Source: Shouchella tritolerans
Lineage (GTDB): Bacteria; Bacillota; Bacilli; Bacillales; Bacillaceae_D
NCBI RefSeq assembly: GCF_025770735.1
Contig: NZ_JAODPB010000007.1
Location: forward strand, 94,516 to 158,515
DNA length: 64,000 nucleotides
Direction: 5' to 3'
Shown: positions 9,546-20,624 of the stretch, piece after piece
Layout: each line of letters opens with the position of its first letter
Numbering within the stretch: the first letter of the stretch is position 1
Position numbers and translations under genes: made by a program
The notes under the pieces: model-generated
What the model saw: only the letters and a program-made list of their open reading frames with translations
Database searches by the model: none
Told to the model about the DNA's origin: nothing

Positions 9546-10418
9546 TTATTTTTGAAAGGAACCGACATGATTCTTTAATGTTCCGATGTGTGTAGAGCTA
9601 ATCTCCATCACATCACCTACCGCTAATGTGAAATCGTTATCGGGAACAATACACGTGCCCGTCAATAAGACCGTTCCAGGTACGATGTCATTGTCGCGTA
9701 TTAGAAACTCTACTAATTCCTCTAGTTTTCTTTTTAATTGACTCACACTTGCAGACCCCTGGAAAACAACCTCTTTCTCCCTGCTAATCGTACACATAAT
9801 CGAAAGCTCATATGGATTTTCAATACCAGTTGGCATAAGAATGGCTGGACCAATGGAACAAGATTTTTTCCACACTTTCGCCTGTGGTAAATATAAAGGA
9901 TTTTCCCCCTCAATATCTCTGCAACTCATATCATTCCCTAATGTATAACCAATGATCTCTTCCCCTTCGCCAATAACCAAGCCCAGTTCAGGTTCAGGAA
10001 TTTGCCAGTTTGAATCACTTCGGATCAATAACTCTTTATTTGGACCTTGGGTGCGACGTGCAGTCGATTTCAAAAAGATTTCAGGGCGCTCAGCGTTGTA
10101 CACTTTATCGTAAAACGTTAATACATCGAGCTTTCCATTCGTAGCTTCGTAATTTCGGGCCTCTCTGCTTTTCATGTATGTTACTCCTGAAGCCCATACC
10201 TCATCTGCCTCTATTGGGATCTCCAAGGCCGTTTCTTCAATTGATACCGGAGCCAGGCTGTTCTCTTTGATATACATTTCTGCGGTTTTCGCGTTTTCTT
10301 TAAGATAATAATAAAAATTCACATAGTTATCGAAAGGGACGACATACATTTCAGAAAATGTCTGTCCAATCGCAGAATGGACAATATGCTCTTGATCTTT
10401 AAATCGAATGAATTTCAT
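9546..10418 (-). CDS. FAH-family 2-keto-3-deoxy-pentonate dehydratase
   Basis: A 290-residue fumarylacetoacetate-hydrolase-fold protein. Seen: EPELGLVIGEG, GYTLGNDMSCRDIEGENPLYLPQAK and the C-terminal VPGTVLLTGT. The DIEGENPLYLPQAK stretch marks the KdaD/XylX branch, which dehydrates 2-keto-3-deoxy-D-arabinonate or D-xylonate to 2-oxoglutarate semialdehyde. The metal ligands should be the Glu/Asp residues of these motifs. First gene of the catabolic operon; ATG start behind AAGGAGA. Confidence 0.85.
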   Translation of the reverse strand: MKFIRFKDQEHIVHSAIGQTFSEMYVVPFDNYVNFYYYLKENAKTAEMYIKENSLAPVSIEETALEIPIEADEVWASGVTYMKSREARNYEATNGKLDVLTFYDKVYNAERPEIFLKSTARRTQGPNKELLIRSDSNWQIPEPELGLVIGEGEEIIGYTLGNDMSCRDIEGENPLYLPQAKVWKKSCSIGPAILMPTGIENPYELSIMCTISREKEVVFQGSASVSQLKRKLEELVEFLIRDNDIVPGTVLLTGTCIVPDNDFTLAVGDVMEISSTHIGTLKNHVGSFQK

Positions 10419-10617
10419 ATAGAGTTAGTCTCCTTTTTGATTGTTTAGCCGATTTTCAAATCACAGCATGATAACGCATTCATTTTTTTAGTCGCTATCT
10501 CCAACGTTTCTCATCAGCTTTATGATAAACTATTAAAATCTCTTTACGTTGGCAGAATGACATTCCATCCACTTGCATAGTTAAAAATCGCTAATCCTTC
10601 TTAAAGCTGTTTTCTTT

Positions 10618-10663
10618 CAATCCAAGAAAATGGTCTTGAACCAAAACCATTCTTCTTGGATTG
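10618..10663 (-). terminator. Long hairpin after the IclR gene
   Basis: CAATCCAAGAAAATGGT (10618-10634) pairs with the complement at 10646-10663, with one bulged base, 15 bp past the IclR stop. It lacks a clear T-run on either strand, so it may be a weak terminator or an attenuator. Confidence 0.55.
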
Positions 10664-10677
10664 CTCACAAACTCTTT

Positions 10678-11454
10678 CTATTGAGGTTCCACCGGCTTTA
10701 AAAACCCTGCATGAAGAGAAATTCTCTTGGCCAAGTCTACAATCTCCTGTTCTGCTTCTTTTTGTTTCTTTTCCCAACTTGTTGTTAGCATGGTTACACT
10801 AACAGCTGCAATGACTTCATCCTCTTGATTCTTTACTGGGGCAGCAATACAGAAGAAATTTTCTACGGCTTCTTGATATTCCTTGATATAGCCCTGTTCA
10901 TCTAGTAGGGCGATTTGTGCCCATAGCTCCTCTAATGTTTTGATGGTGTATGGCGTTTTAGCCTCAAGCCTTCTTCCCTCATACAAGTCCTTCATTTGGT
11001 TAAACGTATATTTGGAAAGGAGAACTTTTCCCATCGCGGTTGCATGAGCAGGAAATTTCATTCCTGGATCAGTGGCGACCCTTACTGGGGAACTCCCCTC
11101 TTTCTTTGCCAAATATAAAATATCGACACCATCCAAAATCGAAAGCTGAACCGTTTCATCTAAATTATTGACAGTGGTCGCAGCCTCCTCCGAAAACGTG
11201 CCAATTAAATCAAATTGACTCGAGTATAAAGCACTAAAAACACCAAATCTCATTCCAAGGGAATACGTATCATCCTTCCCTTTCTTCACCCAACCGAGCG
11301 TTTCGAGTGTATTTAGTAATGAATAAAGCGAGCTTTTATTAATTTTTAATTCATTGGAGAGATCAATTAACCGATATTGATTGGGCCGATAGGCAATAAG
11401 ATTTAAAATGTTATCTGCCCTCCCAATCGCGGGAACCCAATATTTTTTCTCCAT
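10678..11454 (-). CDS. IclR-family transcriptional regulator
   Basis: 258 residues: an N-terminal winged HTH (RADNILNLIAY, LSNELKINKSSLYSLLNTLETLGWV) and a C-terminal IclR effector domain (ATAMGKVLLS, AAPVKNQEDEVIAAVSVTM). It lies between the catabolic operon and the divergent dehydratase-permease pair and is the likely xylonate-responsive regulator of both. ATG 11454 is chosen with AGAAGGG upstream; the open frame runs 23 codons further without typical IclR sequence. Confidence 0.87.
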   Translation of the reverse strand: MEKKYWVPAIGRADNILNLIAYRPNQYRLIDLSNELKINKSSLYSLLNTLETLGWVKKGKDDTYSLGMRFGVFSALYSSQFDLIGTFSEEAATTVNNLDETVQLSILDGVDILYLAKKEGSSPVRVATDPGMKFPAHATAMGKVLLSKYTFNQMKDLYEGRRLEAKTPYTIKTLEELWAQIALLDEQGYIKEYQEAVENFFCIAAPVKNQEDEVIAAVSVTMLTTSWEKKQKEAEQEIVDLAKRISLHAGFLKPVEPQ

Positions 11455-11706
11455 AGCGACAAACCCTTCTATTTTGTTTAATATAATAAACTCAGTTTTC
11501 TTATTAAAACCTAACATGATCATTTCAAGTAGTCAATATCGTATTTTTATTTACATTCAATTGTCCATTCAAGTCGGTTCAATGAGATAGGCGGCACTGT
11601 TCATATAGCCATTCATCTTTACGTTCACGTTTTTTTAATAAAAAAAAAACATATTTCCAACTCATAAATTGTATGATATCATCAAAATAGTTTAATAAAA
11701 AAAACT

Positions 11707-11724
11707 AGGTTTTTTATATAAAAC
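11707..11724. promoter_or_regulatory. Dyad GGTTTT-N6-AAAACC, candidate IclR operator
   Basis: A perfect 6-bp inverted repeat in the 530-bp region between the IclR gene and the xylonate dehydratase gene. IclR proteins bind short AT-rich dyads of this size. The assignment is inference. The rest of that region is AT-rich and shows no open frame with a ribosome site apart from the cre-like site listed next. Confidence 0.4.
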
Positions 11725-11837
11725 CAAAATAACAGCGTTACTAGCTGCATGAGATGAATGGAGCCATCTAACCAGCATGAACAAGCAAAAAACACCTAGT
11801 TGAGCAAAACTTTAAGGGGGTGAATTTCCAATTAAGT

Positions 11838-11851
11838 TGAAAGCGCTTTAT
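11838..11851 (+). promoter_or_regulatory. cre-like site (CcpA) upstream of the dehydratase
   Basis: TGAAAGCGCTTTAT fits the catabolite-responsive element TGWAANCGNTNWCA except for the last two bases. Its central core is a perfect palindrome. It lies about 140 bp before the start codon. Confidence 0.6.
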
Positions 11852-11987
11852 TGAAATTCAGCTTATAGGTGATTCTCGAAGCAATGATAAGACGTTTACA
11901 AGGGAAGTTTGGCTTAATGAACGAGCAATAAAAATGTTTAGCTTTCATTTCGTTGAAAGGAATAATCTCAATCATGGAGGAAAACAT

Positions 11988-13970
11988 ATGTCCTTGCATT
12001 TAATATTTGGCGATGAGGATGTCTCTCTTTACAACATTCAGACTCATGCAAAAGGAGCAGATGGCTCACTCCCCCTTACATCCGAGATGTTGTTACATTC
12101 ACCAAGTGGCGACCTTTTTGGACTATCTCAAAACGTTGGCATGGGATGGGCGCCTTCCCGTCTCCTTGGAAAACAAATTCTAATCCTAGGCACCCAAGGT
12201 GGAATCAGGCATGAAAATGGCGCTCCGATTGCCTTAGGCTATCACACTGGCCACTGGGAAATAGGCCTGCTAATGAAGGAAGCGGCGGAAGAGATTCGCA
12301 GACAAGGAGGCGTTCCTTTTGCCGGATTCGTTAGTGACCCATGTGATGGCCGTTCCCAAGGAACGACTGGCATGTTTGATTCCCTGCCGTTTCGAAACGA
12401 CGCAGCAATTGTTTATCGAAGGTTAATTCGCTCGTTGCCAACGCGCCGTGCCGTTATTGGCGTAGCGACATGCGATAAAGGCCTTCCGGCAATGATGGTC
12501 GCTTTAGCGTCCATGCATGACTTACCAACTATTATTGTCCCAGGAGGTGTCACGCTTCCGCCTACAAACGGTGAAGACGCAGGAAAAATTCAAACGATTG
12601 GAGCAAGATACGCAAATAACGAAATAACGTTACAAGAAGCTGCCGATCTCGGGTGCCGTGCTTGTGCGACACCGGGAGGAGGATGCCAATTCCTTGGAAC
12701 AGCTGGCACCTCTCAAGTCGTTGCCGAAGCCATGGGTATCGCGTTGCCTCACTCGGCACTGGCGCCATCTGGTCAGCCGATCTGGATGGAAATGGCGAGA
12801 CAATCAGCGCGTGCGGCATTAGAGATGGAGAAAAAAGGGCTATCAACTAAAGATATTCTGACGGATAAAGCGATCGAAAATGCGATGGTGGTTCACGCGG
12901 CTTTTGGCGGGTCAACCAATTTACTCCTTCATATCCCAGCCATTGCCCACGCCGCTAATTGCAAGATACCAACTGTGGAGGACTGGACAAGAATCAATAA
13001 AAAAATCCCTCGCCTCGTTGATGTCCTCCCAAATGGTCCTGTTGGTCACACAACCGTTAAGGTATTCCTAGCAGGGGGTGTTCCTGAGGTTATGCTTCAT
13101 TTAAGAAAATTAGGCGTACTGCATGAAGATGTACGAACGGTAACAGGAGAAACTCTTGGTGCAAACCTTGATTGGTGGGAAAACTCCGCAAGACGTGCTC
13201 TGATGAAAAAACAGTTGCTCGATACAGATGGGATTGATCCTGACGATATTATCATGGATCCAATCAAAGCGAGAGAAAGAGGCCTGACTTCTACTGTTAC
13301 ATTCCCGAAAGGAAATATTGCTCCTGAAGGCTCTGTCATTAAATCGACTTCTATTGATCCTTCAGTGGTAGGAGAAGACGGAATCTATAGACATACTGGG
13401 AAAGCGAAAGTTTTTACTTCAGAAAAGGCTGCTATAAAGGCAATTAAACATGGAAGCATTGAAGCAGGAGACATCATGGTTGTGATGGGCGGCGGTCCTT
13501 CAGGAACTGGGATGGAGGAAACCTACCAACTAACATCGGCATTAAAACATTTGTCCTATGGAAAACATGTCTCCTTGATTACAGATGCCCGTTTTTCAGG
13601 TGTTTCTACTGGCGCATGCATTGGACATATCGGACCTGAGGCATTGGCAGGCGGACCAATTGGAAAACTACGCGATGGAGATATGATTGAAATCATGGTT
13701 GACCGCAATCAGTTAGTGGGTTCTGTCAATTTCATTGGAACGGAAAATGAACGGCTTTCTTTGGCCGATGCAAGTAAAGTACTGAAAGAACGTGCCCTTC
13801 ATCCAGACCTTCAACCGAATCCAGATCTGCCAGACGACACTCGCTTATGGGCTGCGCTTCAATCCGTCAGTGGAGGAACTTGGCGCGGAAATATTTACGA
13901 TACAGATCGAATCATTGAAGTTCTAAAAGCCGGCGTAAAAGCGTTAGAGGAAGAACAAATAAACGTCTAA
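11988..13970 (+). CDS. D-xylonate dehydratase (IlvD/EDD family, YagF-like)
   Basis: 660 residues, near the length of E. coli YagF/YjhG. Long stretches match YagF as I recall it: [64 protein letters not shown] and [20 protein letters not shown]. The Cys residues in DPCDGRS, TCDKG and GGGCQF fit Fe-S ligands of the family. It converts D-xylonate to 2-keto-3-deoxy-D-xylonate. ATG 11988 is chosen because TGGAGG lies upstream; an earlier ATG at 11934 has no support. Followed by the permease gene. Confidence 0.9.
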   Translation: MSLHLIFGDEDVSLYNIQTHAKGADGSLPLTSEMLLHSPSGDLFGLSQNVGMGWAPSRLLGKQILILGTQGGIRHENGAPIALGYHTGHWEIGLLMKEAAEEIRRQGGVPFAGFVSDPCDGRSQGTTGMFDSLPFRNDAAIVYRRLIRSLPTRRAVIGVATCDKGLPAMMVALASMHDLPTIIVPGGVTLPPTNGEDAGKIQTIGARYANNEITLQEAADLGCRACATPGGGCQFLGTAGTSQVVAEAMGIALPHSALAPSGQPIWMEMARQSARAALEMEKKGLSTKDILTDKAIENAMVVHAAFGGSTNLLLHIPAIAHAANCKIPTVEDWTRINKKIPRLVDVLPNGPVGHTTVKVFLAGGVPEVMLHLRKLGVLHEDVRTVTGETLGANLDWWENSARRALMKKQLLDTDGIDPDDIIMDPIKARERGLTSTVTFPKGNIAPEGSVIKSTSIDPSVVGEDGIYRHTGKAKVFTSEKAAIKAIKHGSIEAGDIMVVMGGGPSGTGMEETYQLTSALKHLSYGKHVSLITDARFSGVSTGACIGHIGPEALAGGPIGKLRDGDMIEIMVDRNQLVGSVNFIGTENERLSLADASKVLKERALHPDLQPNPDLPDDTRLWAALQSVSGGTWRGNIYDTDRIIEVLKAGVKALEEEQINV

Positions 13971-14003
13971 ATGGCACACATGTTAAATTGTGTGTAAGAT
14001 TTT

Positions 14004-14027
14004 CCCCCATTGTTTTATAAATGGGGG
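14004..14027 (+). terminator. Weak hairpin between dehydratase and permease genes
   Basis: CCCCCAT at 14004-14010 pairs with ATGGGGG at 14021-14027. No T-run follows, so partial attenuation is more likely than full termination. Confidence 0.45.
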
Positions 14028-14033
14028 ATTTAT

Positions 14034-14047
14034 TGAAAGCGTTTTCT
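14034..14047 (+). promoter_or_regulatory. cre-like site upstream of the permease
   Basis: TGAAAGCGTTTTCT fits the cre consensus at 13 of 14 positions and lies about 100 bp before the permease start. It is the second cre-like site in this cluster. Confidence 0.65.
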
Positions 14048-14143
14048 GTGTATAGCGTTCTTCAATGAACGGCGCATTCAGATAGTAAACAATCCAAGTA
14101 TGTTGAGATCACACGAATACTTATTCATTTTTGGAGGTTTAGG

Positions 14144-15586
14144 ATGCCATTATTTATCGTAGCAGTTGGAATTGTCTTGTTACTCATTTTGATTACTGGG
14201 TTCAAGTTAAATACATTTGTTTCATTAATTATTGTCGCTTTTATCGTAGCGTTGGCATTAGGAATGCCTCTCGAAAATGTGGTGTCCTCCATTGAAGGTG
14301 GATTAGGAGGTACACTTGGCCATATCGCGTTAATATTTGGACTCGGTGCTATGCTTGGCAGGTTAATTGCAGACGCAGGGGGAGCCCAGCGTATCGCCAT
14401 GACGTTAATTAACAAGTTCGGAGAAAAGAGAATTCAGTGGGCTGTTGTCGTTGCTTCGTTCATTGTAGGCATTGCCCTATTTTTTGAGGTCGGCTTAGTA
14501 TTATTAATTCCGATTGTATTTTCGATTGCAAAAGAACTAAGAATTTCTATTTTATACTTAGGCATTCCCATGGCCGCCGCTTTATTAGCAACTCATAGTT
14601 TTTTACCGCCGCACCCAGGACCAACCGTAATAGCCGGCGAATATGGGGCTGATCTGGGAGTCGTTTTACTCTACGGGATTATGATTGCCATACCCACTGT
14701 CATTATAGCAGGCCCTCTCTTTACTAAGGTTGCCAAAAAAATTGTACCGGATGCATTTAACAAAACAGGGAATATAGACTCTTTAGGAGAACAAAAAACA
14801 TTCAAACTCGAACAGACGCCTGGCTTTGGTATTAGTGTCTTAACTGCGATGTTCCCTGTTTTATTAATGGCTATTTCTACAATAGTCGATCTAGTCCAGA
14901 ACTCAGTAGGGTTTGACGATCATCCAATCATAGCGATCATTCGCCTTATCGGAAACCCTTCGTCTGCCATGTTACTATCTTTATTGCTTGCCTTTTATAC
15001 AATGGGGATAGCAAGAAAGATTCCAATCAAACAAGTGATGGATTCGTGTGCATCATCGATTGCAGCGATTGGGATGATGCTATTAATTATTGGAGGCGGA
15101 GGCGCCTTTAAACAAGTGCTCATTGATGGCGGTGTCGGAGATTATGTAGCCGAACTATTTAAAGAAACGTCTATGTCCCCTCTTTTATTTGCTTGGCTCG
15201 TAGCTGCCATCTTGCGTATATCTTTAGGTTCAGCCACCGTTGCGGCTATATCGACTGCTGGATTAGTTGTGCCAATGCTAGCCCAATACGATGTCAATTT
15301 AGCCTTGGTCACTCTTGCAACTGGAGCAGGCAGCTCGATTTGCTCCCATGTGAATGATGCCGGATTTTGGATGATCAAAGAATACTTTGGGTTAAGCATG
15401 AAAGAAACATTTTCAACATGGACGATCCTATCGACGATCACTTCTGTCGTTGGATTAGGGTTTATTTTATTATTAGATACATCCTTAATCGTCGCAGGAG
15501 TGGCCATCGTTCTTATTAGCGTAACAGCCATATACTTCAGTACCGTTACGCCAATAAAGGATAAAAGAAACGCGTTAGGGGCATAG
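14144..15586 (+). CDS. GntP-family aldonate:H+ symporter
   Basis: A 480-residue membrane protein with about 12-14 hydrophobic segments. GntP features: [45 protein letters not shown] and [15 protein letters not shown]. The family imports gluconate and related sugar acids. Next to a xylonate dehydratase the likely substrate is D-xylonate; that is inference. ATG behind GGAGG. Confidence 0.9.
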   Translation: MPLFIVAVGIVLLLILITGFKLNTFVSLIIVAFIVALALGMPLENVVSSIEGGLGGTLGHIALIFGLGAMLGRLIADAGGAQRIAMTLINKFGEKRIQWAVVVASFIVGIALFFEVGLVLLIPIVFSIAKELRISILYLGIPMAAALLATHSFLPPHPGPTVIAGEYGADLGVVLLYGIMIAIPTVIIAGPLFTKVAKKIVPDAFNKTGNIDSLGEQKTFKLEQTPGFGISVLTAMFPVLLMAISTIVDLVQNSVGFDDHPIIAIIRLIGNPSSAMLLSLLLAFYTMGIARKIPIKQVMDSCASSIAAIGMMLLIIGGGGAFKQVLIDGGVGDYVAELFKETSMSPLLFAWLVAAILRISLGSATVAAISTAGLVVPMLAQYDVNLALVTLATGAGSSICSHVNDAGFWMIKEYFGLSMKETFSTWTILSTITSVVGLGFILLLDTSLIVAGVAIVLISVTAIYFSTVTPIKDKRNALGA

Positions 15587-15606
15587 AGTCATAGACTCGT
15601 GCTCCC
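15577..15606 (+). terminator. Hairpin at the permease stop
   Basis: GAGTC-ATA-GACTC extended by GCA/TGC and GGG/CCC pairs overlaps the permease stop codon. Only a weak TATTT follows. The 180 bp up to 15770 hold nothing else I can recognise. Confidence 0.45.
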
Positions 15607-15769
15607 TATTTCAATTCGGAAGCTGCCCACTAAAATACTCCACCATTCAGAATCCAATTAGTACTGCCGTTTCCCAGTTCTATACGAAGAAACTGGCGAC
15701 AACCGCATTCCTTCAAAATCATGGGGCGCCTCATCTCCATGAAAAAGTGAGTTTACACTCAGATAGTCT

Positions 15770-16549
15770 CTAAATAAGGAGTTTCAACGGAAGCTTTTGC
15801 TCAATCTTCTGAAGTGATTTTAGAAGCGTTTTTTCAAAATACTTATACGAAATAAGTTCACTAATATTAAGACTTTGATGATTACTAATGTATCTCTTTT
15901 CATCATAAATTCTTTTTAAGATATTTTCTAATTGGTCTGATACATAGTAGAATTTATCTTCTTCTGAAAAATACTGCGATGCTTCAACTAACTTGGAATT
16001 AGGGATAATAGTATAAACACCAATCAAAGCAGCCTCTAAAGGAGTTATTCCTAAAGTTTCATACCTGGAAGAACACACAAAGGTCGCTTTATTGCGACAT
16101 AATTTAAACAAACTATACAATTCATTTTGAGGCAGGGTTTCGATAACAAGAAAATACTCTTTTAAATGATCAGGTATTAAATTTGTTAAGGCTATTCTGT
16201 TTTCCTCTTTCTCTTTTGGATCACCGGCTATTAAAACTTTAAGAGGCACACCATCTTCCAGGATTTTCACAGATACTTTAATTAAAAAATCGAAATTTTT
16301 GAAGTAATCGACCCTCGCGGCAGTCGATATTAAAAGCATTTCATCTTTCTTCGTTGCAATAAATTGCAAAATTTCATCACGTAAAATTATGTCTTTTACG
16401 TTCGGTAAAGAGACAGGAGGGATAATCCTAAAAATATTTCTCTGGTCAAATCCATTTTTCGTAATATAATTTTTTTGAAGTTCCGAATGTTGCAATACAT
16501 ATATATTTTCTTTTTGTTTAAGAGCTGTCAAGCCCTCTTTTTGAAGCAT
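15770..16549 (-). pseudogene. Glycosyltransferase (GT1/GT4 C-terminal domain), N-terminally truncated
   Basis: 259 residues covering only the donor-binding half of a GT-B glycosyltransferase: LLISTAARVDYFKNFDFLI, KVLIAGDP and SSRYETLGITPLEAALIGVYTI, the last being the E-x7-E region. Complete GT4 enzymes have about 370-400 residues. A TGA stands in frame two codons before the first ATG, there is no ribosome site, and only about 100 bp separate it from the next gene, so the N-terminal domain is missing. Probably a decayed gene; a stand-alone domain is less likely. Confidence 0.6.
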
Positions 16550-16650
16550 AGATCAGGGTTTTCATTTACACAAAACTCTTAACGCTCCCGTCATCATATA
16601 CCAACTATATAATTACTGGTATTTGAGGTATATCTATTGCCTTTCGTTTA

Positions 16651-16968
16651 TTAAATTAAACCACAAATTTCCTTCAGAAAACGTTCAATATCCCCATAAT
16701 TTATCCATTTTGCAGTAATTACGATATCGCTGTTAAATGTAAACGATAAATGTTGTACATTTACAATATCATTGTAATTATAAATCTCAGTATTTTCCCA
16801 ACCAAAAGGGTATCTAGTATACCAAATTAGGCGTTCATTAGTTGCAAAGATTTCTCCAAATTTATATTCAATCCCCATTTCTCCCTGTACCTCGAAGCTT
16901 CCCCTTACCTTATCAATAATGTGCTCTCCAGGAAGCAATATTGATTCCCATTTTTTTATTCCCTTCAT
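16651..16968 (-). CDS. PH-domain (YokE-like) small protein
   Basis: About 105 residues resembling bacterial PH-fold proteins: LLPGEHIIDKVRGSF, FATNERLIWYTR and YNYNDIVNVQH, followed by strands and a C-terminal helix. No membrane segment; function unknown. AAGGAG lies directly before the first ATG and at proper distance from the second (16968), which I take as the start. It stands alone between a truncated glycosyltransferase and a LacI regulator. Confidence 0.65.
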   Translation of the reverse strand: MKGIKKWESILLPGEHIIDKVRGSFEVQGEMGIEYKFGEIFATNERLIWYTRYPFGWENTEIYNYNDIVNVQHLSFTFNSDIVITAKWINYGDIERFLKEICGLI

Positions 16969-17062
16969 TCCCTTCATCTCCTTAATATGAAAATGGATGT
17001 TTCCTTAATTTCATTTGACAAAAGTCTAATCCATGAAAACCTTTTCATATCAAGCGATTTTT

Positions 17063-18034
17063 TTATTTTTTTTTAGGAAAGGATACTGTAGTGCGTTTGA
17101 CAAGATGGAATGGTTGTTTAATTTTTTTATTCACACCATCAAAGAAAAGTTGAAATGCTTGTTCTCCAATGCTTTTTATATTCAGGTCTAAAGTTGTCAA
17201 TCCAAGGGCCTCGGAAATAGGGGCATTATCCAATCCTATGATTGATAATTCCTCAGGGATTTTTATAACGTGAGCTTTTGCCTGAATAATCATTCCAGCA
17301 GCTACTTCATCTCCGTTTGCCAAGATTGCAGTGGGCATATTTTCTTCATTGTATAGCTTATCAATAACTTTCTTTCCATCATTAAGTGTAAAGCAGTCGG
17401 TAAATACCCAAGAAGTTGATACTTTCTGATTAACTTTGCTAAGACAATCTTCAAATGCTGAAAAACGCATTTTACTGCTTAGACTATTTTTTCTTCCTGT
17501 ACAATACCCGATATTTCGATGCCCTTTGCCTATTAAGTATTTTAAAACTGATTTGAAAGCATCATAATGATCTATATAAACACAGGGTGCCTCTTCAACA
17601 AATTCGCAACCTATGATTGGACCATATTCAGTGAAAGAAAGTATTGTTTCCCAATCATTAGCATGCGACCATATGATTAAACCATCCAGTTGTTTTCTTT
17701 TTAACATAAGCAAGTAATTTAATTCTATTTTTTTATTATAGTTTGTAGCACAGCAAAGCACAGCATAATTGTTTTCAAACGCTTTTTCCATCACCCCTCC
17801 AACCAGAGATTGAAAATATGGATGGTTTATATATGGGATTATGACACCCAATGTAAGCGTTTCCCCTTTAACTAGATGAATAGCATTAAAATTTTGTTGA
17901 TAGTTCAATTCCTCAATAATTCTTTTAACCTTAATTCTTTTTTCTTCACTTACATAGGGATGGTTATTCAATACTCTAGATACTGTAGTTATTGATACTC
18001 CAGCCAATTTAGCTATATCCTTGATAGTAGGAAT
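17063..18034 (-). CDS. LacI-family transcriptional regulator, apparent ATT start
   Basis: About 323 residues: an N-terminal LacI HTH (TIKDIAKLAGVSITTVSRVLN) and a periplasmic-binding-like effector domain. LacI proteins normally begin MPTIKDIA. Here the codon in the Met position (18032-18034) is ATT, the codon before it is ATA, and an in-frame TGA stands at 18041-18043. AAGGGGTGA lies at the right distance for ATT initiation. A TTG at 18007 would cut into the HTH. Either a rare start codon or a mutated ATG. No sugar operon adjoins it on this side; a palindrome lies 30 bp upstream. Confidence 0.75.
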   Translation of the reverse strand: MPTIKDIAKLAGVSITTVSRVLNNHPYVSEEKRIKVKRIIEELNYQQNFNAIHLVKGETLTLGVIIPYINHPYFQSLVGGVMEKAFENNYAVLCCATNYNKKIELNYLLMLKRKQLDGLIIWSHANDWETILSFTEYGPIIGCEFVEEAPCVYIDHYDAFKSVLKYLIGKGHRNIGYCTGRKNSLSSKMRFSAFEDCLSKVNQKVSTSWVFTDCFTLNDGKKVIDKLYNEENMPTAILANGDEVAAGMIIQAKAHVIKIPEELSIIGLDNAPISEALGLTTLDLNIKSIGEQAFQLFFDGVNKKIKQPFHLVKRTTVSFPKKK

Positions 18035-18063
18035 TATAGTTCACCCCTTATTTTTAAAATTAA

Positions 18064-18077
18064 TAATCGATCGATTA
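18064..18077. promoter_or_regulatory. Perfect palindrome upstream of the LacI gene
   Basis: TAATCGATCGATTA is a perfect 14-bp palindrome with a central CG step, as in LacI-family operators. It lies 30 bp upstream of the start and may be an autoregulatory site. Confidence 0.45.
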
Positions 18078-18789
18078 CAATGATAAACCATTAGCGTTCA
18101 GTTTGCTACCAACGATTAATCCGTCTTTGAACAAGGATTTTCCAAGGCAAACTAACATGCCTTTCAGTTATATGCTTGGAACTGCGTTAAATGTACAAGT
18201 TATTATCCCCTTAGATATATGCCGATGGGTAGCAGTTGACTAATAATGGTTTTTGTCCAGACTAAGAACAATACTTGAAAAAAAAGAGGTTTTGTTATAT
18301 GCATCAAAAGTAAATAAAAGACCATATCTTGAAAATGAGATCCTAGTTTTGTCGATCATGAAAGAGCCTCTTGCTTTAGCGATCAAAATTCAGCTGTACA
18401 GGTGATCAACATTAGTCAATCCTGGCCATCCTGATTACCATATTATTTGAAAGGAAATTCCTACAGTCTATTAAATTAAATCGGTAAACGTATTCTGTTG
18501 TGAATTTGGTAAATAACATGCAAAGGATGGTAAAATCTAGTGACTGTAATAATTATCTCACTTTATTTAACACTCATCAAGTTCGTTTTTCTTTAAATTT
18601 ATCGTATATTGTGCAAATTTAATTGTTTTTGTTACTTCATTCAAATACTTGATTTAATTGCATTTAGATAAACTTTTTCTACTTTGCCCCAAAGTCATTC
18701 AAGCGTTTTTGCCCTCTTGTTTGCTGGTCAAACGAATCACTTGAGGGGAATCCTTTTCACTCTTACGTTTTACGATTTCCTTAAAGTTA
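18078..18789. other. Intergenic, apparently decayed sequence
   Basis: About 710 bp without a supported gene on either strand. It is AT-rich, has many stops in all frames and no ribosome site followed by a long frame. Next to the IS relic it looks like decayed sequence. I see no RNA gene in it. Confidence 0.5.
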
Positions 18790-18801
18790 TTAAGAGATAC
18801 T

Positions 18802-19113
18802 TTGGATGGTGACGTCCATCCCGGTGCCCTCATATACTCGAATCAAGGTTTTCATTATACACAAGTAAAGGTAAGAGATCTGGTTGGCACAATCAATGTC
18901 ATGCATAGGCAACTGTTTATACATTTTATCAATGGAATCTTTTTTGGATACTTTAAAGATCATGTAAAAGCCAGTGCTTATAAGATGCTCCTTGAATTAA
19001 GAGGTAAAGTCGAGGGCTCTATTGACTATTAAAACTCTGGTCGTTACCAATGGGATTAAAAAGAATGACCCTGGAACAATACCAAGGTCATCACTTCATC
19101 ACTAGCTGCTTAA
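18802..19113 (+). pseudogene. IS3-family transposase relic (orfB C-terminal part)
   Basis: The frame reads ALIYSNQGFHYT and later INGIFFGYFKDH, degraded forms of the LLHSDQGFQYT and MESFFGxxKxE blocks of IS3-group integrases. After a stop at 19030, shifted frames continue with GRYQWD and LKRMTLEQYQGH, which match the usual OrfB end. The second catalytic Asp is Asn and there are at least two frameshifts, so it is dead. Confidence 0.65.
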
Positions 19114-19172
19114 ATTTTTGACTGTCTATTAAGAAAGGGTGTAGATCATCCCTTATTCCTAGATCTACTTAT

Positions 19173-20624
<1,452 letters not shown>

